Shown here: positions 6,829 through 14,628 of the stretch, piece by piece
Position numbering within the stretch: position 1 is the first letter of the stretch
How the letters are laid out: every line of letters begins with the position of its first letter
Assembly (NCBI GenBank): GCA_965660875.1
Contig: CBFIBQ010000015.1
Span: 1 to 64,000 of the forward strand
DNA from: UBA6770 sp965660875
Lineage (GTDB): Bacteria > Bacteroidota > Bacteroidia > Flavobacteriales_G > Salibacteraceae
Length of the DNA stretch: 64,000 nucleotides
Direction: 5' to 3'
Notes under the pieces: generated by a model
Database searches by the model: none
Seen by the model: the letters and a program-made list of their open reading frames with translations, nothing else
What the model was told of the DNA's origin: nothing
Translations under genes and position numbers: made by a program

Positions 6829-9207
6829 ATGAACGAAGCACAAACCGAATTAGAATTAATTGTTCCAGCACTTCAAAAAGCTGGTTGGGGAAAAGTTGAG
6901 GGGAGCAGAATAGCTGCTCAATGGCCCATTTCTCAAGGTAGGCTAATTGGTAATGGCAGAAGGGCGCAACCGTTAAAAGCTGATTTTGTATTAATCTATA
7001 ACAATAGAAGACTGGCAGTAGTAGAATCTAAAAAAAGAGATTTAAACTACACTGATGGTGTTGGGCAAGCCAAAGACTATGCTGAACGATTGAATATTCG
7101 TTTTACCTATTGCACCAATGGTTTGCAGATTTATGGTGTAGATATGCAAGAAGGTACAGAAGGTGATGTATCGAAATATCCAACACCTGATGAGCTTTGG
7201 GTAATGACTTACCCAACGCCTAAAGAAGATTACAAAATTGAAATCGCCAATTGGAAAGAGCGTTTGTTTGCCATTCCATTTGAAGACAGAGGCGGTACTT
7301 GGCAACCACGCTATTATCAGCAAAATGCTATTGCTAAAGTTGTAGAATCTATTTCTGAGAAACAGGATAGAATTCTACTCACATTAGCCACAGGAACAGG
7401 AAAAACTGCAATTGCCTTTCAAATAGCTTGGAAACTGTTTCACGCCAAATGGAATTTAAGACGTGATGCAACAAGAAGTCCGAGAATTTTGTTTTTGGCA
7501 GACCGTAATATTTTAGCTGACCAGGCATTCAATTCATTCAATGCGTTTGATGAAAATGCTTTGGTTCGCATACGACCGTCAGAAATAAAAAAGAAAGGTC
7601 GCATACCTAAAAACGGAAATATCTTTTTTACCATTTTCCAAACCTTTATGAGCGGTCCAAATGACTCGCCTTATTTTGGAGAATATCCAGCAGATTTTTT
7701 CGATTTTATTATTATAGATGAGTGTCACAGAGGTGGAGCGAACGACGAAAGTTCATGGCGTGCCATTATGGACTATTTCTCTCCTGCGGTGCAACTGGGT
7801 TTAACTGCTACACCAAAACGAGATGTAAACGGAGATACCTACGATTATTTTGGCGATCCCGTATACAGCTACAAACTAAAAGACGGTATTAATGATGGTT
7901 TCTTGACCCCTTTCAAGGTTAAAGAAATCGACACAACCATAGACGATTATATTTATACCGGTGATGATGAAGTAGAAGGTGAAATTGAAGAAGGACGAGA
8001 ATACACCGAAGCCGATTTTAATAGGATTATTGAGATTAAAGCAAGAGAAGAATATCGTGTAAAAACCTTCATGGAATTAATAAATCAAAACCAAAAGACA
8101 TTGGTTTTTTGTGCTACCCAAATTCATGCAGCAGCAATTAGAGATTTAATCAATCAGTATGCAAAGAGTAACAATTCTCATTACTGCCATAGAGTTACTG
8201 CTGATGATGGAAAAATTGGTGAGCAACATTTACGAGACTTTCAAGACAACGAAAAGAGCATTCCAACTATCCTGACTACTTCGCAAAAATTGAGTACAGG
8301 AGTTGATGCACCTGAAATAAGAAACATTGTGTTAATGCGACCAGTAAACTCAATGGTTGAGTTTAAACAGATTGTTGGTAGAGGTACTCGTCTTTTTGAT
8401 GGCAAAGACTACTTCACAATTTTGGATTTTGTGGATGCTCATGATCATTTCCAGGATCCCGAATGGGATGGCGAACCACTAGAACCTGAATCACCGACGG
8501 GTGGAGGTACCGCAAGACCTTGCGATGTTTGTGGTGAAAGTCCTTGTGTTTGCGAACGACCAGAACCTGAGCCATGTCCTGAATGTGGTAACATTCCATG
8601 TGTATGCGACACACCACCTACAAGAATGATTAAAGTTAAACTGTCCGATAATAAGATTAGAGAAATTGATTCCATGGTTAGGACTTCATTTTGGAGCCCA
8701 TCAGGGAAACCAATTTCAGCACAGGAATTTATTGAGCAATTATTTGGTGATTTACCTGATTTCTTTAAAAGCGAAAGTGAACTACGAAAGATTTGGAGTT
8801 TGCCAAGTACAAGAAAAAAACTACTGACAGAATTAAGCGAAAAAGGATATACAAATTCACAATTAGAAGATTTGAGAAACTTAATACATGGAGAAGAAAG
8901 CGACCTTTTTGATGTTTTGAGTTATGTTGCTTATCACAAAGACCTTGTCCCGAGATTAGAACGTGCAGGAAGAGCAAAAATCCTGTTAAACGACTACAAT
9001 CAGAAACAGCAGGAGTTTTTGAATTTTGTATTGGAGCAATATGTCAAAGAAGGAGTTAACGAATTGGACGATTCAAAACTTCCTGACTTATTGGAATTGA
9101 AATACAAAGCGATTGCAGATGCAAAGAGAGAATTAGGAGATATAAAATCAATTCGAGAAACCTTTATCGGATTTCAAGAACATTTATATCAAGAAAGAGC
9201 AATTTAG
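6829..9207 (+). CDS. hsdR: Type I restriction-modification system, restriction subunit
   Basis: A 792-residue HsdR with an N-terminal nuclease domain (KADFVLIYNNRRLAVVESKK, about residues 44-65, giving D...ExK), a superfamily 2 helicase core with Walker A ATGTGKT (187-193), DECH (297-300) and LTATP, and motif VI QIVGRGTRLF. It translocates DNA and cuts it when the target is unmethylated. The size and N-terminus suit the shorter EcoKI-like branch. Between the helicase core and the C-terminal HsdS/HsdM-binding part is an insert with eight cysteines in two matching C-x2-C-x4-C-x-C units (565-575 and 583-593). The ATG follows the previous stop with no gap. Confidence 0.93.
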   Translation: MNEAQTELELIVPALQKAGWGKVEGSRIAAQWPISQGRLIGNGRRAQPLKADFVLIYNNRRLAVVESKKRDLNYTDGVGQAKDYAERLNIRFTYCTNGLQIYGVDMQEGTEGDVSKYPTPDELWVMTYPTPKEDYKIEIANWKERLFAIPFEDRGGTWQPRYYQQNAIAKVVESISEKQDRILLTLATGTGKTAIAFQIAWKLFHAKWNLRRDATRSPRILFLADRNILADQAFNSFNAFDENALVRIRPSEIKKKGRIPKNGNIFFTIFQTFMSGPNDSPYFGEYPADFFDFIIIDECHRGGANDESSWRAIMDYFSPAVQLGLTATPKRDVNGDTYDYFGDPVYSYKLKDGINDGFLTPFKVKEIDTTIDDYIYTGDDEVEGEIEEGREYTEADFNRIIEIKAREEYRVKTFMELINQNQKTLVFCATQIHAAAIRDLINQYAKSNNSHYCHRVTADDGKIGEQHLRDFQDNEKSIPTILTTSQKLSTGVDAPEIRNIVLMRPVNSMVEFKQIVGRGTRLFDGKDYFTILDFVDAHDHFQDPEWDGEPLEPESPTGGGTARPCDVCGESPCVCERPEPEPCPECGNIPCVCDTPPTRMIKVKLSDNKIREIDSMVRTSFWSPSGKPISAQEFIEQLFGDLPDFFKSESELRKIWSLPSTRKKLLTELSEKGYTNSQLEDLRNLIHGEESDLFDVLSYVAYHKDLVPRLERAGRAKILLNDYNQKQQEFLNFVLEQYVKEGVNELDDSKLPDLLELKYKAIADAKRELGDIKSIRETFIGFQEHLYQERAI

Positions 9208-9424
9208 AATGAAAGCCACCGCACAAAGCCATACACAATTGCAATTCGCACAAGCAACCACACAATCAAAAATTGCAAAAGAGTATGTCTGTCTGAGCGC
9301 TGTAAAAAGAAAAGAAAATAAAGCAGAAAACACAACAAGGTGAATCGTGCATAGCACCCTGCGGGATGCTGCGACACCATACACAGTACGTTGACATTAA
9401 TTAAAAACAAAAACTACACAAGCT
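9208..9424. other. Intergenic spacer with cassette-junction sequence
   Basis: No gene is seen. The 3' half holds palindrome A2. The 5' half (CACCGCA, then A/C-rich sequence with repeated CACAA words) has a counterpart before A3 (CACCGCA at about 12551), which suggests that the repeated junction is longer than the 60-bp palindrome. Confidence 0.5.
9311..9393 (+). repeat. attC-like imperfect palindrome, copy A2, with shared leader
   Basis: The 60-bp palindrome is 9334-9393 (AACAAGGTG to CGTTG). It can fold with TCG/CGA, AGCA/TGCT and CC/GG pairs around a short loop, plus the outer AAC/GTT. Another 23 bases upstream (9311-9333) are identical to those before A3 at 12584, so the conserved unit is about 83 bp. 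It ends 31 bp before the next start codon. Confidence 0.65.
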
Positions 9425-9949
9425 ATGAAAAAGCAGCATTCAATTTTACTTTATCTATCATTAATTATCCTTCCTCTTGCAGGACAATCTCAATGCAAAT
9501 GGAAGACATCTGAGAAAGATGCATTTACAGACGACATTCACTTGCTATCTAAAAAAATGACAGTTGACGGAGATAAGTCCTCTGCACCTAAAAACTTTTT
9601 CGCTTACTTTTTTCTGGACAGGTCAGGATCAAGTTACTCTATTAAAATGGAGTATGTTGAATATGTATTAATGGATAAGGAAATAAACGACTTTGTTCTT
9701 CGAATTAAAACCAAAGAAGGACTCATTGAACTTAACCCTTCTACTGATGCAACCTTTGAATACAATCCTACACCTTACACTAAGGTCATTACAAAATACA
9801 ACCTAACTGAAGAACAAGTTAACCAGTTAAAATCTGGGATAACAATAATGGGGATAACTTATTCAGGCTCGGAAAGAAGGTTTAAAGAAAAGGAAAAAGA
9901 CTACCAGAAACTAATGGAATATATACAATGTGCAATTGACTTTCAATAA
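9425..9949 (+). CDS. Hypothetical secreted protein in cassette-like array
   Basis: A 174-residue protein that I do not recognise. Residues 1-21 form a clear signal peptide (MKKQHSILLYLSLIILPLAG), so it is exported. The mature part is polar, with regular alternation suggesting beta strands (EYVLMDKEINDFVLRIKTK, TKVITKYNLTEEQVNQLKSG) and a Glu/Lys-rich end. It stands alone between palindromes A2 and B1, both on the same strand, which is how a single-gene cassette would look. Confidence 0.7.
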   Translation: MKKQHSILLYLSLIILPLAGQSQCKWKTSEKDAFTDDIHLLSKKMTVDGDKSSAPKNFFAYFFLDRSGSSYSIKMEYVEYVLMDKEINDFVLRIKTKEGLIELNPSTDATFEYNPTPYTKVITKYNLTEEQVNQLKSGITIMGITYSGSERRFKEKEKDYQKLMEYIQCAIDFQ

Positions 9950-9955
9950 AACTAA

Positions 9956-10028
9956 TGCCAACAAAACCTAAGAAAACATGGGAAGAAACGCACTTCGCCC
10001 CCCACGTTTCATAGCGGAGCCGCTGGCA
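9956..10028 (+). repeat. Family B palindromic junction, copy B1
   Basis: Outer arms TGCCA (9956-9960) and TGGCA (10024-10028) and inner arms GAAACG (9985-9990) and CGTTTC (10005-10010) are exactly complementary. The block 9964-9996 (AAACCTAAGAAAACATGGG, then GAAACGCACT) recurs at 14081-14112 and in part at 11195-11230 and 11273-11283. It ends 16 bp before the next start codon. Confidence 0.6.
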
Positions 10029-10043
10029 CTTAAAAACAAAGAC

Positions 10044-10667
10044 ATGAAGCATAGTTTAACTCTAATTTCACTTTCTGTAGCATTGACTTTTATTTCGTGT
10101 GGACAAACTGACCCGAATAAACAAATTGACGAAGGAGCTGTGAAGAACAACACCTATACAAGTGAAGAAATTGGCTGGACAATTGAAATTCCTGACGGTT
10201 GGAATGTCATCGAAAAAGAGCAAACTCAAGCCAATAATGAAAAGGGATTAAAGGCAATGGAAGAAACATTAAACGGTGAAATAGATTACAGTGGGCTTAT
10301 AAACTTGATTGGGTTTCAAAAGAATCAGTTCAATATGTTTCAATCTACTTCTGAGCCATTTGAACTTGAATACGAAGGTGAATGGGAAGATAATAATGAA
10401 GCGCTCAAAAAACTACTTTATGCAACCTATACTAATAAGGGAATAAAAATAGACACGGCTTCCTCCGAGATTATTATTGACGACCTAAACTTTGAAGTTT
10501 TCCATATCACGATGTATGGACCAAATGGAGAAATAATTCTTAATCAAGAAATGTATAGCAGATATATTAACGGCTTTGACTTCGGTGTTAACCTTAATTA
10601 CAACAACGACAAAGACAAGGAAACTTTGTTGGAAGTTTGGAGAAATTCAAAGTTTAAAAAAGAATAA
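10044..10667 (+). CDS. Hypothetical lipoprotein in cassette-like array
   Basis: A 207-residue putative lipoprotein. The N-terminus MKHSLTLISLSVALTFISCG is a signal peptide with a lipobox ending in Cys19, so the protein is likely anchored to a membrane. The following sequence contains GWTIEIPDGWNVIEKE, the kind of start seen in PsbP-like/DUF1795 lipid-anchored beta proteins, but I do not assign a family with certainty. ATG at 10044 is preferred because it gives the signal peptide; an in-frame ATG at 9978 lies within palindrome B1. It is flanked by B1 and by palindrome C. Confidence 0.7.
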   Translation: MKHSLTLISLSVALTFISCGQTDPNKQIDEGAVKNNTYTSEEIGWTIEIPDGWNVIEKEQTQANNEKGLKAMEETLNGEIDYSGLINLIGFQKNQFNMFQSTSEPFELEYEGEWEDNNEALKKLLYATYTNKGIKIDTASSEIIIDDLNFEVFHITMYGPNGEIILNQEMYSRYINGFDFGVNLNYNNDKDKETLLEVWRNSKFKKE

Positions 10668-10678
10668 AATTACCTGCC

Positions 10679-10737
10679 ACAACAAGGCATTTAGTGCATG
10701 CTCTTGGGGGTACTGCATATAGTCGAGCAGTTGTTGT
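10679..10737 (+). repeat. attC-like palindrome C
   Basis: The ends ACAACAA (10679-10685) and TTGTTGT (10731-10737) are exact complements, and an inner pair TGCTC/GAGCA (10699-10703, 10725-10729) follows. It begins AACAAGG like A2 and A3 and contains GTGCATG near the middle, so it looks like a diverged member of family A. It lies 26 bp before the next start codon. Confidence 0.55.
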
Positions 10738-10763
10738 TAATTAAAAGAAATGGCAGAATATCA

Positions 10764-11186
10764 ATGAAGATTGAAGGAAAAGACATAAACCTAGACTTCA
10801 TGATAGGCGGTATTTCTATCCTATCGTTCTTAGGGTATTTCGCATTCCATATTTTATGGCTTTGGTTTATAATTGGACCTGGAATAGTCTTATTATTTAT
10901 CCATTGGAAAACCTCAAAGTTTAATATCACTATTGAATCGAAGATAATCTGTTTCCATAAGGAGACATTCGGCTACAAATTGCCAACAAAATGTTTCGAT
11001 TACGATTTTGTGAAATCTGAAGCGGGAAGCATTGTTTTTAGTAATAATGAAGACTATTTAAAAGTCCACTTTGAAAGAGAGTCTTTTGACACAGTGGAGT
11101 TCGAAATCAATTCCAAATTTTATCCCATTGGGACTGAGCAGAATGCTGTTGAAATTATGAATGAGTTAAGGAAAATAAAAGACTAA
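10764..11186 (+). CDS. Hypothetical membrane protein in cassette-like array
   Basis: A 140-residue protein of no recognised family. Two adjacent hydrophobic segments near the N-terminus (about residues 12-46, FMIGGISILSFLGYFAFHIL and LWFIIGPGIVLLFI) form a membrane hairpin; the rest is a soluble, charged domain of ~95 residues probably facing the cytoplasm. The topology is like small PH-like membrane proteins, but that is only a resemblance. ATG at 10764 is preferred; longer in-frame starts would run into palindrome C. Confidence 0.6.
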   Translation: MKIEGKDINLDFMIGGISILSFLGYFAFHILWLWFIIGPGIVLLFIHWKTSKFNITIESKIICFHKETFGYKLPTKCFDYDFVKSEAGSIVFSNNEDYLKVHFERESFDTVEFEINSKFYPIGTEQNAVEIMNELRKIKD

Positions 11187-11194
11187 CCAAAACA

Positions 11195-11302
11195 ATGGCC
11201 AAGAAAAGATGGGGGCAACACGAACTGAAAGCAAGCAATTATCTTCGTAGTTTAGTCCGTCACAGGCAGACAGAAACGCACTTTGAAATCCCCGCATTTC
11301 TG
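11195..11302 (+). repeat. Family B palindromic junction, copy B2
   Basis: A first part (GGCCAAGAAAAGATGGGGG at about 11197) resembles the left block of B1 and B3. A second part has CAGAAACGC (11271-11279) facing GCATTTCTG (11294-11302), 8 of 9 positions complementary, and shares GAAACGCACTT exactly with B1. The two parts are separated by ~40 bp not present in B1. It lies 33 bp before the next gene. Confidence 0.5.
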
Positions 11303-11335
11303 AGCTAGAACGTGATATAAAATTTAAAAACAACA

Positions 11336-12148
11336 ATGGATAAATTAACTCGATACAATCAGAAATTACTTGCAATCATTGGGACGGCGATAATCGTTGC
11401 AGCAGGACTTGCTCTAATTATTGGCCTTGGTGGTTTACTAATTTCACTGATTGGCTTTTCCGGTTCAGGCGACAATGGAATACGCATTCAAAACCCAGCC
11501 GAAACCTCCAATGACAGCACGAGTTTTGTAAGAACTCAAGAAGTAACGTTTAACCCACCGTTTCAACTGGACACAGCTCAAACCAAGTTTTTAATTCCCG
11601 TTGGTCAAGTAAACCTTAAAACAGATGAAAAGATAAGCTTTGAAAGTGGTCATGGACTGAAATTTTCAAGCGGAGCATATCGCTATGAATCCCACTATGG
11701 ACTGTTTAACAACTTTGTCTATTTGCACCACTCCAAAGATTTAACGCAAAAACTCTTTGAAAAACAAGTGGCCATTACCCATTGGGCATTTTTAAAAAAC
11801 GACACGATTGAAGTGTTGCTATTTAAAGGAACTTCCACAGACGACAATTCAGATAATCAAATGGACTCGGACGATTATCAATCACTGTTTGCCTATTATC
11901 TGAATGACAGCCAGTTAATCCAATATGACTTTAAAGATAAAACCGTTTTGGACTTTGATCCAATGAAAAAAACAGACCTGGTTTCAATAGAACTTGGCAT
12001 TGATAAAGACAAAGATTTTGACTTTGAAACAACAAGCGAACCTCAAGTGATTTCAGCTTTGAATATAAGAACCAGAAAACTGGAGCATTTAATTTCAGAC
12101 GAAATGAAAAATGAAATTCAAAGTATAATTGACGGAAGAAAAAAATAA
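11336..12148 (+). CDS. Hypothetical membrane-anchored protein in cassette-like array
   Basis: A 270-residue protein that I do not recognise. An N-terminal hydrophobic span at about residues 12-42 (LLAIIGTAIIVAAGLALIIG, GLLISLIGF) anchors it; the remaining ~225 residues are polar and probably periplasmic. Acidic clusters such as STDDNSDNQMDSDDYQSL and IDKDKDFDFE could bind cations. It is followed after 2 bp by the next gene, so the two are likely co-transcribed and may move together between B2 and A3. Confidence 0.65.
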   Translation: MDKLTRYNQKLLAIIGTAIIVAAGLALIIGLGGLLISLIGFSGSGDNGIRIQNPAETSNDSTSFVRTQEVTFNPPFQLDTAQTKFLIPVGQVNLKTDEKISFESGHGLKFSSGAYRYESHYGLFNNFVYLHHSKDLTQKLFEKQVAITHWAFLKNDTIEVLLFKGTSTDDNSDNQMDSDDYQSLFAYYLNDSQLIQYDFKDKTVLDFDPMKKTDLVSIELGIDKDKDFDFETTSEPQVISALNIRTRKLEHLISDEMKNEIQSIIDGRKK

Positions 12149-12150
12149 AG

Positions 12151-12522
12151 ATGACCTCTTTAATTGTATCATTTTTCATTGTGCTTCAATTGGAAGGACC
12201 TCCATTGAAAGGAGATTTTTGTTTCAGCGAAAAATTCTCCCAGACCTGTCTTGACTTCTACGGTGAAAATAATTTTCGGTACGAGGAAATTTCCGATAAA
12301 GGAGTTATTAACGGAAAAGGAAGTTTTGCCATTCGAAAGGACACTTTGTTTTTGACTTTTGAGAAAATGAACGCAACTGCTGCAAATAGTGCAACATATA
12401 TTGGACAAGAAAGCTTCATACAGGACACCACTTGGACTTTTAAGATAGTAAAGAAGGACGAGTCAGCAATCATTCTTAAAAACAACATGAAGCGCTACAA
12501 ATACAAAGCGGTCACTTATTGA
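12151..12522 (+). CDS. Small exported protein
   Basis: A 123-residue protein beginning with a short hydrophobic segment (MTSLIVSFFIVLQL), which is either a short signal peptide or an anchor. The rest alternates like a small beta-barrel (DFYGENNFRYEEIS, GKGSFAIRKDTLFLTFE, TWTFKIVKKDESAIILK). This pattern is common in flavobacterial secreted proteins of unknown function. It starts 2 bp after the previous stop. Confidence 0.6.
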   Translation: MTSLIVSFFIVLQLEGPPLKGDFCFSEKFSQTCLDFYGENNFRYEEISDKGVINGKGSFAIRKDTLFLTFEKMNATAANSATYIGQESFIQDTTWTFKIVKKDESAIILKNNMKRYKYKAVTY

Positions 12523-12583
12523 AACGTGAAGAGCAATATAAAAAATGCCCCACCGCATAGGAGGACATTGAAAATGAGAATAA

Positions 12584-12666
12584 AAAGAAAATAAAGCAGA
12601 AAACACAACAAGGTGTATCGTGCATAGCACCCTGCGGGTTGCTACGATACCATATACAGTACGTTG
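12584..12666 (+). repeat. attC-like imperfect palindrome, copy A3, with shared leader
   Basis: The 60-bp palindrome is 12607-12666. The best inner stem pairs TATCGT with ACGATA, AGC with GCT and CCC with GGG around loop TGC, with GCAT bulged on the left arm; the outer ACAAC pairs with GTTGT. The leader 12584-12606 is identical to that of A2. Where A2 differs (for example TCG/CGA next to CA rather than TA), the changes largely keep pairing. Confidence 0.65.
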
Positions 12667-12867
12667 TAGAATATTTCAAAATAATACGCTGATTATCAGA
12701 ATTGAGCAAAAATGATAATCAAAACTTTTTGACAAACATTTATTCACACCAAACACCTTTGTCTATCACTTTATTGAAAATATGATCCACAAATAATTTT
12801 AATGTACATCCGTGTACTTCAAAATGTTTTCATGTTCATATTAACCATATTATGATTCTCTAAGCTA

Positions 12868-12896
12868 TTTGTTAATCATATTATTCATTATTTTTA
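12868..12896 (+). promoter_or_regulatory. Putative Bacteroidota promoter of fic
   Basis: TTTG at 12868-12871 and TATTTTTA at 12889-12896, spaced 17 bp, match the Bacteroidota -33 (TTTG) / -7 (TAnnTTTG) pattern with one mismatch. The site is 23 bp upstream of the fic start. Confidence 0.4.
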
Positions 12897-12918
12897 CACC
12901 TAATTAAAATGATGAATA

Positions 12919-14034
12919 ATGAATTTTGATAATGCTGTACAATACCATTACGAAAGATTTCCTCCTTCAAAGCTTGACTTTGGTCAAATAGTAAATCCTC
13001 TGATTAAAGCCACTGATGCCCTAGCTAGATATGACCAAATGTTAAAGAACATGCACAATAGTGAAATCTTGCTAGCTCCGTTAAGAAATCAAGAAGCAGT
13101 AATTTCATCACGAATGGAAGGTACCATCAGTACGATGGATGAAATACTCAAGTTCGAAGCGGATAGTGAGAATGATACAGAGGAAGCTAAGAATGTGAGG
13201 TCTGAGGTTTTCGAAACAATTTTATACCAAAGGGCGCTAATAAATGCTCAGAAAGCAATGACTGATGGGTATCCTTTGTCACAACATTTAGTAAAGACTA
13301 TACACCAACAATTACTTTCATTTGGAAGAGGGGCACGAAAATCCCCTGGTCAATTTAAAAATGAGCAGAATTACCTTGCTGATAAAATAAAACAGAAAGT
13401 TTTATTTGTCCCCATTAGCCCAGAAAAGCTGAATGATGGATTGGAAAAACTATTTGATTATATAAGTAATAGCGATGATCCAATATTAATTAAGACTGCT
13501 CTGATGCATTTAGAGTTTGAAGCATTACACCCTTTTCAAGATGGTAACGGAAGAATAGGCAGAATGCTAATTACCCTACTACTTTGGTCTACGAAAACAA
13601 TTTCAGAACCTTATTTTTATATCAGCGGGTATATGGAAGAAAATAAAGACGAATATATTGACACAATGAGGAATGTTTCAGAAAATAATGATTGGGAAAA
13701 ATGGTGTGTATTCTTTTTAAATGCAGTTGAAAAACAAGCAATTAAAAATCTAGAAATAGCCGAAAACATAAAAAACTTATATGAAGAAATGAAGCACATC
13801 TTTTCTGATACTTTGTCTTCTAAATGGAGCGTTAATGCTCTAGACTATATTTTTACAAATCCAATATTTAGAAATAATCGATTTACATCAAAGAGTGGAA
13901 TCCCCGGACCTACAGCAGCAAGGTTCACAAGAATGTTATTGGAAAAAGAGCTTATAAGAACTTTAGAAGAAGCCTCTGGAAGAAGACCTGCTCTATATGC
14001 TTTTGAACCATTATTACAATTAGTGAGAGTATAA
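12919..14034 (+). CDS. Fic family AMP-transferase-like protein
   Basis: A 371-residue Fic protein. The active-site motif HPFQDGNGRIGR is complete at residues 204-215 (His204), so it is expected to transfer AMP or a similar nucleotide to a protein hydroxyl. The inhibitory motif (S/T)xxxE(G/N) is present near the N-terminus as SSRMEG (Glu67), which is the class II, self-inhibited type. The N-terminal region is the usual Fic_N-type helical part, and the last ~80 residues look like a winged helix (SGIPGPTAARFTRMLLEKELIRTLEEASGR). No antitoxin gene is adjacent, consistent with built-in inhibition. It lies between A3 and B3. The target is unknown. Confidence 0.9.
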   Translation: MNFDNAVQYHYERFPPSKLDFGQIVNPLIKATDALARYDQMLKNMHNSEILLAPLRNQEAVISSRMEGTISTMDEILKFEADSENDTEEAKNVRSEVFETILYQRALINAQKAMTDGYPLSQHLVKTIHQQLLSFGRGARKSPGQFKNEQNYLADKIKQKVLFVPISPEKLNDGLEKLFDYISNSDDPILIKTALMHLEFEALHPFQDGNGRIGRMLITLLLWSTKTISEPYFYISGYMEENKDEYIDTMRNVSENNDWEKWCVFFLNAVEKQAIKNLEIAENIKNLYEEMKHIFSDTLSSKWSVNALDYIFTNPIFRNNRFTSKSGIPGPTAARFTRMLLEKELIRTLEEASGRRPALYAFEPLLQLVRV

Positions 14035-14074
14035 AAAACAATCTACAGCAATAAGAAATATAACAAGAGACGAA

Positions 14075-14112
14075 CTTAGGAAACCTAAGAAAATATTGGG
14101 AGAAACGCACTG
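14075..14112 (+). repeat. Family B junction, copy B3
   Basis: CTTAGG-AAA-CCTAAG (14075-14089) is a perfect 6-bp hairpin. The block 14081-14112 matches 9964-9996 of B1 closely, including GAAACGCACT. The right arm seen in B1 is missing, and the next start codon follows 17 bp later. Confidence 0.55.
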
Positions 14113-14129
14113 AAACCGCGCAGAGAACA

Positions 14130-14627
14130 ATGGACTATAAAACAGTATTTGAAGTAACGGACAAGGGGCTCGATACAATAAGTTGGATCCCATTGCTTTT
14201 TGTTGCGATTGGAGTAGGGGTTTCTTGGTTTAACTTCAAGTACAACAAGAGCAAATCACCAAAGCGAAAGTTTGCAATTGTTTTCGGGCTTTTTATTAGC
14301 GGATTTGCATGCGTCATGTTGCTGTTGACCCTGCCTTCCAGTTTGGCGGATAGAAACAAAACACAGAAAATATTCGAGAACAAAGCCTATCGAGTAGTTG
14401 AAGGGGCAATAGAAGATTTTAACCCCATGCCACCTAGTGGGCATGCTGTAGAAAGTTTCACCGTAAACGGGGTGTATTTTGAATACTCAGATTTCATGTC
14501 GGTCTATGGTTTTAATAATACCGCATCACACGGTGGACCTTTGAAGCGGAATGGTCAGCAAGTAAGACTGTCTTACATTACCGTAAATGGTGTAAATAGA
14601 ATTTTAAAAATTGAACTCAAAGATTAA
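14130..14627 (+). CDS. Hypothetical membrane protein
   Basis: A 165-residue protein with two transmembrane segments (about 17-36 and 49-69), followed by a soluble domain of ~95 residues that begins KIFENKAYRVVEGAIEDFNP and contains VNGVYFEYSD. This is the layout of DUF3592-like small membrane proteins with an extracytoplasmic beta domain, but I do not claim the family. It follows family B junction B3 and may be the last gene of the cassette-like series, together with the next gene, which starts 1 bp after its stop. Confidence 0.6.
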   Translation: MDYKTVFEVTDKGLDTISWIPLLFVAIGVGVSWFNFKYNKSKSPKRKFAIVFGLFISGFACVMLLLTLPSSLADRNKTQKIFENKAYRVVEGAIEDFNPMPPSGHAVESFTVNGVYFEYSDFMSVYGFNNTASHGGPLKRNGQQVRLSYITVNGVNRILKIELKD

Positions 14628-14628
14628 T

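Larger units (their letters stand above)
12523..12918. other. Intergenic region before fic
   Basis: 396 bp with no gene. It holds junction CACCGCA (about 12551), palindrome A3 (12607-12666) and then about 250 bp of very AT-rich DNA that includes a Bacteroidota-type promoter for the fic gene. Confidence 0.6.

Noticed and set aside
8414..8675. - strand frames opposite the cysteine insert of hsdR
   Set aside because: Antisense shadows caused by the biased composition of the Pro/Cys-rich insert.
6829..9207. Possible fusion of hsdR with a separate zinc-finger gene
   Set aside because: The reading frame is continuous, and the conserved helicase and C-terminal parts continue on both sides, so the cysteine units are an insert rather than a fused gene.
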